NCBI GenBank assembly: GCA_010604095.1
Contig: JAABLG010000001.1
Coordinates: forward strand, 168,276 to 232,275
Direction of reading: 5' to 3'
Length of the DNA: 64,000 nt
Origin: Streptococcus vestibularis
Lineage (GTDB): Bacteria > Bacillota > Bacilli > Lactobacillales > Streptococcaceae
The translations under genes were made by a program, and so were the position numbers. This document shows positions 58,506-64,000 of the stretch, piece by piece (position 1 is the first letter of the stretch; the number at the start of each line of letters is the position of its first letter). The notes under the pieces were generated by a model, which worked only from the letters and a program-made list of their open reading frames with translations, was not told the DNA's origin and ran no database searches.

Positions 58506-59255
58506 ATGAGCAAATTTATTTCAAAACAATCAGTCGCTATCTGGTATGCACTGACTGCCCTCCTTGCTACATTTATAGTAGGGCAAGTTACCCTTTGGTG
58601 TTTCCCAGATGGAAAGAGCACAGGTGACTCTCTACTGTTTATCCTAATGAACTGTATTCCCCTGATTATGGCGGCTATCTTTTCTCTTGGGTTGAGTGAA
58701 GTCAAATCCTTGGGCGATTTTTTCAAAAAGGTCTTTCTTCAAAAAGAAAGTCCCCTGTCCTGGATTCTAGCTATCTTCATTCCAGTCATCTATTATGGGA
58801 TTTCCATCCTGCTCATGAATGTTCGCTTTACTGGGAATTCCCTCTTGGCCTTCTTACTCTATTTCCCCTGGACCTTTTTATATGGAGGTCTGGAAGAAGT
58901 CGGTTGGCGTTGGTTTTTACAAGATCATCTTTACTTTAGTAAGCACTTTATATCTAAAATGATGGTTCTTTCCATTGTCTGGTTCCTCTGGCATATCCCT
59001 ATCTATCAACTTCCTTGGATTACAGCAGGTTCGTCCAACTATCTCATCTTTTACCTGATGATTTTAGGGAATACCTTTCTTTTGGGAGCTCTCAAAGAGT
59101 ACTCGAAAGGAGCTGTTCCTTGTATCCTAGCTCATATGCTGATCGATAGTCTGGCTGTCCTTATGCTGGTTCAGAGTTCACTCACTCAGATTATCCTTCT
59201 GGTTATTTTCGAAATCCTAGTATCCTCTTGGCTAGTGGCTATGAGAAAATCATAG
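58506..59255 (+). CDS. CPBP family intramembrane metalloprotease (3 of 4)
   Basis: The 249-residue membrane protein has about seven helices and motifs EEVGWRWFLQDHL (EExxxR, about residue 130), WFLWHIPIYQ and AHMLIDS. RBS CGGAGG precedes the ATG. It closely resembles the copy at 44317 in motif spacing, suggesting paralogues. It ends at a hairpin at 59270-59297. Function known only by family. Confidence 0.86.
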   Translation: MSKFISKQSVAIWYALTALLATFIVGQVTLWCFPDGKSTGDSLLFILMNCIPLIMAAIFSLGLSEVKSLGDFFKKVFLQKESPLSWILAIFIPVIYYGISILLMNVRFTGNSLLAFLLYFPWTFLYGGLEEVGWRWFLQDHLYFSKHFISKMMVLSIVWFLWHIPIYQLPWITAGSSNYLIFYLMILGNTFLLGALKEYSKGAVPCILAHMLIDSLAVLMLVQSSLTQIILLVIFEILVSSWLVAMRKS

Positions 59256-59269
59256 AAATAGACTTTAAC

Positions 59270-59297
59270 CTCTCACTGAATTTCGGTGGGAGCTTTT
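59270..59297 (+). terminator. Terminator after CPBP gene 3
   Basis: CTCTCACTGA pairs with TCGGTGGGAG (with one G-T pair) and runs into CTTTTC. Confidence 0.65.
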
Positions 59298-59337
59298 CTT
59301 TCCTATTTGTTGAGATAATGACATAGTGTCATTTTTA

Positions 59338-59450
59338 GGAGGTGACTCGTTTGGCTTCATCATCTAAAGACTGAAAAAGAAGGCCAAGAGCTACGTAAAA
59401 TCATGACAGCTATCTTTGAAGAAAAAATGGATAAACACAAGATTAAGTAA
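59338..59450 (+). pseudogene. Deletion remnant of a 58104-like gene
   Basis: An AGGAGGTGA ribosome site and a TTG-started seven-codon stub are followed directly by a copy of the 3' end of the 58104 gene (EKEGQELRKIMTAIFEEKMD, then KHKIK and a stop). About 80 bases match 58337-58415. The middle is missing. A small palindrome, AATGACA-TAG-TGTCATT, lies just upstream (59322-59338). Confidence 0.65.
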
Positions 59451-59458
59451 TGTTGTAT

Positions 59459-59494
59459 GAAAAGAGGTATAAGTCCGTAAACTTATACCTCTTT
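59459..59494. terminator. Bidirectional terminator
   Basis: AAAGAGGTATAAGT pairs with ACTTATACCTCTTT around CCGTAA; it serves the minus-strand gene at 59502 and the plus-strand remnant. Confidence 0.8.
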
Positions 59495-59501
59495 CTTATC
59501 T

Positions 59502-59705
59502 TTACTTCTTATTTGATTTGGATAGATTAATGGCAACCATTGTCGCACACAAGAAAAAGGCTGCTAGTAACCCTTTTGTAGAAGTAGTCATGAAAGGTTT
59601 ATCAAAGACATAATAGTTATAGACAGCAAATCCCAGTCCAATAAGAGTTACAATAATCGACACAACAAATAGAGTCACCCATAATCTTCTTTGAGTCATC
59701 GTCAA
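59502..59705 (-). CDS. Small two-helix membrane protein, 67 residues
   Basis: Two hydrophobic helices (about residues 8-30, LWVTLFVVSIIVTLIGLGFA, and 43-60, GLLAAFFLCATMVAINL) with a basic C-terminus. Good ribosome site (GAGGAGG) and its own terminator. No family recognised. It is separated from the upstream lipoprotein gene by that gene's terminator. Confidence 0.68.
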   Translation of the reverse strand: MTMTQRRLWVTLFVVSIIVTLIGLGFAVYNYYVFDKPFMTTSTKGLLAAFFLCATMVAINLSKSNKK

Positions 59706-59749
59706 CCTCCTCTTTGTATCCGTTTTCTTTCTGCCTATAGTATAACATA

Positions 59750-59795
59750 AAAAACCTTAGCTAAATTCCAGAGAGTAGTTTGGCTAAGGTTTTTC
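59750..59795. terminator. Terminator of the small lipoprotein gene
   Basis: AAAAACCTTAGC pairs with GCTAAGGTTTTT; the minus-strand orientation fits the lipoprotein gene. Confidence 0.8.
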
Positions 59796-59798
59796 ATT

Positions 59799-60218
59799 TT
59801 ATTTCATCAAGACAACCGTATCATTTGGATCATGGTCGTCATCTTCAATAGTCAGTTGATTACCATCGAGTTTATAGTATTTGGTGTCGTCACCGATTGT
59901 CAGACTTTGATTGTCAGAGTTAACTGTTACAGGCTTGCTTTCCTTCTCGCCATCTGCCTCGTCCTCTTCCCAAGTTCCAGTATTTCCAGAGATGGTAAGA
60001 GTAATGCGATCATTTTCGTCAGTCCCTTTATAGGTGCCATCTAGCCCTTCAGTTTGTTTAGAGGCTTCAGAACTTTGTGAAGATGAAACCTTACTTGAAC
60101 TTTGTTGGGTGCTAGCAGAGCTTTCAGGTGTTTGAGCTTTCTGGTTTGAGCAGGCTGCTAAAAGACCAAGAACTGCCATAGAGGCAAGAGAAAGTGTGAG
60201 TTTTTTGGACAATGTCAT
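59799..60218 (-). CDS. Small secreted lipoprotein
   Basis: The 139-residue protein has a lipoprotein signal (KKLTLSLASMAVLGLLAACS, lipidated Cys23), a Ser/Gln-rich linker (about 30-58) and a compact beta-rich acidic domain (GTYKGTDENDRITLTISGN; YYKLDGNQLTIEDDD). I chose ATG 60218, which has an AAGGAGACA ribosome site, over the upstream 60275. The domain resembles streptococcal DUF-type stress lipoproteins, but I cannot name it. Confidence 0.8.
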   Translation of the reverse strand: MTLSKKLTLSLASMAVLGLLAACSNQKAQTPESSASTQQSSSKVSSSQSSEASKQTEGLDGTYKGTDENDRITLTISGNTGTWEEDEADGEKESKPVTVNSDNQSLTIGDDTKYYKLDGNQLTIEDDDHDPNDTVVLMK

Positions 60219-60404
60219 AGGCTTGTCTCCTTTCTTTGATAACTCAAGTATAGCAAACGTTTTCAAACGAACCAAGCAAAATCTCCTTTCTGAAAATGTT
60301 TGGACTATTTTTGAAAGTTAAATCGATACTGACTTGGAGGATGGTCTATGCTCCCCATTTAAACTATGCTATACTGTTAAGAAAGCAATAAAGGAAGGTC
60401 TCTA

Positions 60405-60797
60405 ATGACAACAAGCAATCCCCGCCGCCAGTGCGAGCGACTTTGGGCAGCAAATAAATATCTGGTGCTCAGCCATTCCAACAAGATTTACCTAGAAATC
60501 CGTACTTATCTAAAGCAAGATGAGGTTCGTTTGGATCAGGTTCAGGCCTACATTGATCAAGCCCTGGACCTTCCTGAAAATCCAGGTCAGGTCGTTAATG
60601 CCTTCCAACATATCTGGGGCTATTTTAAGAAAAAAGCAACTGCCAGTGAGAAGGAGATGTTTATGGCCCAATTGGATAGCTATGCGGCAGGTCGTATTCC
60701 CCAGATTCATTTGGTGACATCCGTCAGAGAGCTCCTCACCAAGTACCCTAATCGCTATCTTGAGGAGTCAACTCTGATTAATGGAGGTAGCAAATGA
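60405..60797 (+). CDS. DUF1722 (YbgA-like) family protein
   Basis: The 130-residue protein matches the YbgA/DUF1722 domain (CERLWAANKYLVLSHSNKIY; AFQHIWGYFKKKATASEKE; YAAGRIP). In other bacteria this domain occurs near or fused to photolyase-linked proteins. It is co-transcribed with a pyrimidine-dimer glycosylase-like gene, overlapping by four bases (ATGA), consistent with a DNA-damage role (inference). RBS AAGGAAGG. Confidence 0.85.
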   Translation: MTTSNPRRQCERLWAANKYLVLSHSNKIYLEIRTYLKQDEVRLDQVQAYIDQALDLPENPGQVVNAFQHIWGYFKKKATASEKEMFMAQLDSYAAGRIPQIHLVTSVRELLTKYPNRYLEESTLINGGSK

Positions 60798-61156
60798 GAC
60801 TATGGCATCAAGCCTTGATTTCAAAACTACCCCGTCAGCAATTATTAGGGCAACACCGAGAATGTTGTGCCCTTCGTGGCAAGGGATGGCAACGTAAACA
60901 TGCTACGGTTAATTATGTTTTTGACTATTCCCCCTACCGCTTGTTTAAATACCATGAGCTCATTATGCAAGAAATGACAGAACGGGGCTATCGTGTCAGC
61001 CCCGAATGGTTTGAAAAAGAGTATCGAGGAAAGCAACTGCCAGCCTACGACAGGCTTGAAGAGGAAAATTTACCGCCTATTATTTATCCAGAGCATAATG
61101 CTATCTATTTACAGGAATGTCTGGATAATCTGAAGCAAAAAGGCATCATTATTTAA
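60794..61156 (+). CDS. Pyrimidine dimer DNA glycosylase-like protein (TIGR02328 type)
   Basis: The 120-residue protein begins MRLWHQALISKLPRQQLLGQ and has HRECCALRGKGW, HATVNYVFDYSPYRLFKYHE, matching the family related to T4 endonuclease V, which cuts at UV-induced pyrimidine dimers. The basic N-terminus after Met, Arg and Leu fits. Enzyme activity is by family only. Coupled to the YbgA-like gene. Confidence 0.78.
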   Translation: MRLWHQALISKLPRQQLLGQHRECCALRGKGWQRKHATVNYVFDYSPYRLFKYHELIMQEMTERGYRVSPEWFEKEYRGKQLPAYDRLEEENLPPIIYPEHNAIYLQECLDNLKQKGIII

Positions 61157-61168
61157 AGGAGAAAAAAG

Positions 61169-61612
61169 ATGGATTTATTTTATTGGTTAACGGTTCTTAG
61201 GAAGAAATCAGAAGGTCTAGTCATGCGTATTTCGACAGCAGATGAGGTGAACTATGATACGATTGCAGGCCCAAGAGAAAGTGACATCTGGGATGCTCTT
61301 GTGCAACTTCCTGTATCCTATGATAGTCTTTATTTTACCTATGGCGGTAAAGAGTCCCCTCGTTTCATCTTTGTAGAGTACGAGAATGGCAAGTATCGCT
61401 TAGAGCACGACACAGCAGACTTAGATACTGGTATGACTAATGTGGCTCGTGTGTCTCAAGACCTGGCTAGAGATATAATCTACCATTTTGCTAAAGAGCA
61501 TACCGTCGAGATTGATGAGCATTGGGAGCAAGAGAAGGTAAGGCAGTCTGATGGCATCCCTTACTCTAGAAAGCAGACCCAGACGACGAAAAGCCTTGTG
61601 GCTAATCATTGA
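61169..61612 (+). CDS. Hypothetical protein, 147 residues
   Basis: I do not recognise this protein. It is acidic and soluble, with DSLYFTYGGKESPRFIFVEY in the middle and a basic tail. The first ATG has AAAGGAGAA upstream; an internal ATG at 61223 would drop the aromatic-rich N-terminus. It continues the YbgA-PDG operon (12-base gap) and overlaps the next gene by about 60 bases in another frame. Confidence 0.6.
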   Translation: MDLFYWLTVLRKKSEGLVMRISTADEVNYDTIAGPRESDIWDALVQLPVSYDSLYFTYGGKESPRFIFVEYENGKYRLEHDTADLDTGMTNVARVSQDLARDIIYHFAKEHTVEIDEHWEQEKVRQSDGIPYSRKQTQTTKSLVANH

Positions 61613-61913
61613 AATCATTTGTCTGGTTCATGTTGCAATCATTGTCCCTCGTGATCGGGTATTTACTCCCGAAAAATGGGCCCATACCCCAGATTCCATG
61701 CGTCACAAGTTGATGTGGAGTTTTCAACGCCAGTATCAGCTTGAAGGAATGGTGCGAAAAGAAGTGGAGAAGCTTTTGGGTCAGGGTGATGATGTTCAAG
61801 GAAGTGTTGAGTACAAGCTGGAAGACGATTGGCTTGGTGGCTGGCGTGTTTACCATATCGAGTATAAGCAAGACCGTGTGATTCGTGCCAAAGAAACCTG
61901 GCAAGACTGGTGA
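61551..61913 (+). CDS. Hypothetical single-helix membrane protein
   Basis: The 120-residue protein has a basic N-terminus (SRPRRRK), one membrane helix (about 15-34, ALWLIIEIICLVHVAIIVP) and an external C-terminal domain. The end (GMVRKEVEKLLGQGDDVQ, then WRVYHIEYKQDRVIRAKETW) has the pattern of small BamE/SmpA-like domains, a weak structural guess. Its long overlap with the preceding gene is unusual; both frames look coding. Confidence 0.55.
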   Translation: MASLTLESRPRRRKALWLIIEIICLVHVAIIVPRDRVFTPEKWAHTPDSMRHKLMWSFQRQYQLEGMVRKEVEKLLGQGDDVQGSVEYKLEDDWLGGWRVYHIEYKQDRVIRAKETWQDW

Positions 61914-62003
61914 AGAAATGGCTTTCTTATTTTCTTAAAAATAGTATAATCAAGGCGTCAAGGTAATCGTTTTCAAAAGGTCAAAACTATCTTTTGATTA
62001 GAA

Positions 62004-62630
62004 ATGGAGGACAAACTCATTACCCTGTTTATGTCTAAACTGGTGAACGGTATTTTGGAACTAATCATCGTTTCTTTCACTCCTTTTATGACTTGGTTGA
62101 TTTGGAGGAGGAAAAAGGTCGGCTTCTTTGACTGGATTGGTTTAAAGAAGGTTCAGACAAAAAATATCAGTCAGCTACTCCAAATTATCTTGGGTATGGC
62201 CCTAGTTTTCCTTCTTTTTTCGGTAGTGCTTTTCAGTTGGTTTGACCCTAGCAAAACAGCCACAGCAGATTTTTCTGGAAAGGGAATTGGAGCTCTCCCT
62301 GCCATTCTAGCTTACGCTATCTTAGGCACTGCCTTACCAGAAGAAATCTTTTTTAGAGGTTTTCTTTTGAAAAGATTGCAAGGAAAACTAGGATTTCTAG
62401 GAGCAAATCTCATCCAGTCATTATTATTTGGTCTGATTCATGCGCTTATGTTTATCCAACTAATAGGCTTTCTAAAAGCTGTTATGATTTTTGCTTTTAT
62501 CAGTCTCATAGCTTACGTCTTTGGTGCTATCAATGAGAAAAAAGCAGGTGGCTCTATTCTTCCAAGTGTCTTTATCCAGGCTTTTGCAAATACTGCTGCA
62601 GGTCTCTGCTTAGCGATATCACTCCTTTAG
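62004..62630 (+). CDS. CPBP family intramembrane metalloprotease (4 of 4)
   Basis: The 208-residue membrane protein has about six helices, with PEEIFFRGFLLKRL (EExxxR, about residue 112), FGLIHALMF and a C-terminal segment with conserved small residues. Start is uncertain: ATG 62004 is itself part of the only GGAGG near, ATG 62031 is 20 bases from it, and an ATT at 62019 is ideally spaced. Function by family only. Confidence 0.8.
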   Translation: MEDKLITLFMSKLVNGILELIIVSFTPFMTWLIWRRKKVGFFDWIGLKKVQTKNISQLLQIILGMALVFLLFSVVLFSWFDPSKTATADFSGKGIGALPAILAYAILGTALPEEIFFRGFLLKRLQGKLGFLGANLIQSLLFGLIHALMFIQLIGFLKAVMIFAFISLIAYVFGAINEKKAGGSILPSVFIQAFANTAAGLCLAISLL

Positions 62631-62818
62631 AGGAGTAGGGATGAGCCTATGAGAGCAGATAATTATTTGATACTGCTCATCACTTTTATTTCTTTTGAAC
62701 TGTGAACTAGCTTGAGCATTAAGAAAATATGAGAGAATTTCCAGTTCTTACTCGCTTTTTTCCCCTTATTACAGTACAATAGACCTCAAAAGTGAAAATT
62801 TGAAACGAGGTATTCCCT

Positions 62819-63433
62819 ATGTGGAAATGGTTTAAACGACTCATTGTCCTCGTCATTGTGCTCTTTATTGCAGTGGCGGCCCTTCTCATTCCGGACAAGA
62901 TTGACAGTCAAGACCAATTAAAAAATGTATCAACACAAACGACTTTAGCTGACCTAGCTAAAGCAGGTATTGGAGGGGCGTCCCTATCATCAGGCGGTCT
63001 TTCTACCGAAATTAATCTCGATAGTAACCAACTGCGTCAGGTGCTTAAAGCAAGCCTTTCGGATTCTAAGGACGAGACACTACAAAATAGCACCGTAGAT
63101 TTGGGAGATTCCTATCTGACAGTTAAGGTACCAGTTTCCATTGGCCCAGTCGGATCAACATTTAGCCTTGATTTTACAGTTAGTACTAACAAGGAAGTCA
63201 TCCTACTAGACTTAGCAGGTGCTCACCTAGGTCGCCTTCCAGTCCCTAAATCACTGGTTCTACCTTACCTCAAGAAGAGCATCGCTCAATCTAATAGTGG
63301 TATCCGCATGGTTAACGATCAGATTCAGCTTAAACTCCCTGACATCGGCTACGAGATTGACCAAGCCTCAGTTGCTAACGGTAAGATGAAAGTCAAACTC
63401 AACATTCCAATTTCCTTGCCAACCAGTTGGTAA
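62819..63433 (+). CDS. YpmS-like (DUF2140) membrane-anchored protein
   Basis: The 204-residue protein has one N-terminal membrane helix (about 7-25, RLIVLVIVLFIAVAALLIP) and an extracellular beta-rich domain. Pattern and length resemble YpmS/DUF2140 proteins (ELDSNQLRQVL; VKVPVSIGPVGSTFSLDF). The gene has a GAGGTATTCCCTATG start region, where GAGG is 10 bases upstream. Function unknown. Confidence 0.7.
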   Translation: MWKWFKRLIVLVIVLFIAVAALLIPDKIDSQDQLKNVSTQTTLADLAKAGIGGASLSSGGLSTEINLDSNQLRQVLKASLSDSKDETLQNSTVDLGDSYLTVKVPVSIGPVGSTFSLDFTVSTNKEVILLDLAGAHLGRLPVPKSLVLPYLKKSIAQSNSGIRMVNDQIQLKLPDIGYEIDQASVANGKMKVKLNIPISLPTSW

Positions 63434-63576
63434 TTTACAACCATTTGTTCAAAAATGAAATCCAAGACCAAGTCCAAGTTGACTTGGTTTTTTGCAGTTT
63501 GAAATTGATTTTTGTAATTGTTATAATACTAAAAGTAACAATGTTCGTAATAATCTTAAATAGACTGGAGAAAGTT

Positions 63577-64000
63577 ATGTTGGGACAAGACTTTGGTCAC
63601 CGATTAAGAGAATTAAGATTAGCACAGGGTCTAACAAAGGAGACATTTTGTGATGATAAGAAGGTTCTATCTGTTCGTCAATTAACAAGAATAGAGAGTG
63701 GAAAATCGCAACCTAAACTAGAAACATTAGACCACTTGGCTAAACGCTTGAATATATCCGTGTCTGAACTTCTTGGAGAAAAAACATCTGTATTGCAGAT
63801 GCCAGTAATGTTGCTGGCACTTCTCAACAGGAAGTTGCGTCAACCAATCCTACTGAAGGAACAGCTGTAGGAAATCAGGGAGCTACAACAGAACAACCAG
63901 CTACTCCAGCTGCTCCAGCTGAACAAGCATCAACTACCACTGCAGTTGATACTACAGCAATTGCCAATGGTGATTTCTCTAGTGTTGCTGGTACCTATCA
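63577..64000 (+). pseudogene. XRE/Rgg-type HTH gene apparently joined to a DUF6287 coding frame, cut by window end
   Basis: From ATG 63577 (GGAGAAAG ribosome site) a helix-turn-helix of the Rgg/ComR style is read (FGHRLRELRLAQGLTKETF; LSVRQLTRIESGKSQPKLET). This frame soon stops at 63870 after non-protein-like sequence. From about 63790 a different frame reads DASNVAGTSQQEVASTNPTE, an Ala/Thr/Pro-rich linker and AIANGDFSSVAGTY, a DUF6287 start, open to the window end. One extra A in the six-A run at about 63779 would join them into an HTH-linker-DUF6287 protein. Confidence 0.55.

Overview
The window reads as a low-GC Firmicute chromosome of the Streptococcus salivarius group, most likely S. 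salivarius. This rests on gene content and order (ccpA, eno, a full shikimate/aromatic cluster in streptococcal order, ltaS, an LCP gene after pheA, pezAT) and on the protein sequences; no rRNA or 16S marker is present. No tRNA, rRNA or CRISPR array was seen.

Layout. 0-8 kb: ccpA, an MmcQ/YjbR-EVE-like protein, glycerate kinase, a DUF1694 protein, enolase and lipoteichoic acid synthase. 8-20 kb: an rRNA methyltransferase followed by aroD-aroE-aroB-aroC-tyrA-ylbF, an L-2-hydroxyisocaproate dehydrogenase, then aroA-aroK-pheA and an LCP cell-wall ligase. Together these make chorismate and channel it to prephenate, phenylalanine and tyrosine precursors. 19.7-22.3 kb: a minus-strand operon (AhpD-like protein, acyl-CoA-dehydrogenase-like flavoprotein, TDT exporter) divergent from rlmD and sharing a 20-bp palindrome with it.

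23.8-33.3 kb is the accessory core. The 3' end of the 23S rRNA methyltransferase gene rlmD carries three copies of a 23-bp attachment core (23846, 29230, 33280). They bound two tandem segments that have no intact integrase. The first, 5.4 kb, is a Mega-type macrolide efflux element: a mef leader peptide and attenuator, mef(E), an msr(D) leader peptide, msr(D) and a decayed umuC tail. The second, 4.05 kb, carries a ZIP-type transporter gene broken by an in-frame stop, an ArsR-family repressor and a CadA-type heavy-metal ATPase. Both begin with the same 235-bp left end, and the third att copy retains the original rlmD 3' end. This is the arrangement expected of tandem accretion of decayed (cis-mobilizable) integrative elements.

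33-48.8 kb: a hydrolase, a DUF4336 protein, an MFS cyanate/nitroimidazole-type transporter, DegV, a TetR regulator, an HD hydrolase, a CPBP protease, frameshifted cutC, secreted DUF6287/DUF4767 and DUF4300 proteins, the PezAT toxin-antitoxin pair, a second CPBP protease, and a ferric-siderophore ABC transporter operon ending in a translationally coupled esterase.

49-64 kb: an AT-rich envelope/stress group (lipid kinase, DUF389 membrane protein, GlsB-like and CsbD-like proteins) with two candidate CcpA (cre) sites; a pyruvate/acetoin dehydrogenase operon (E3-E1alpha-E1beta-E2) whose transcription start is covered by a near-perfect cre; two more CPBP proteases; small lipoprotein and DNA-repair-like genes; and, at the right edge, an HTH gene apparently joined out of frame to a DUF6287 coding region.
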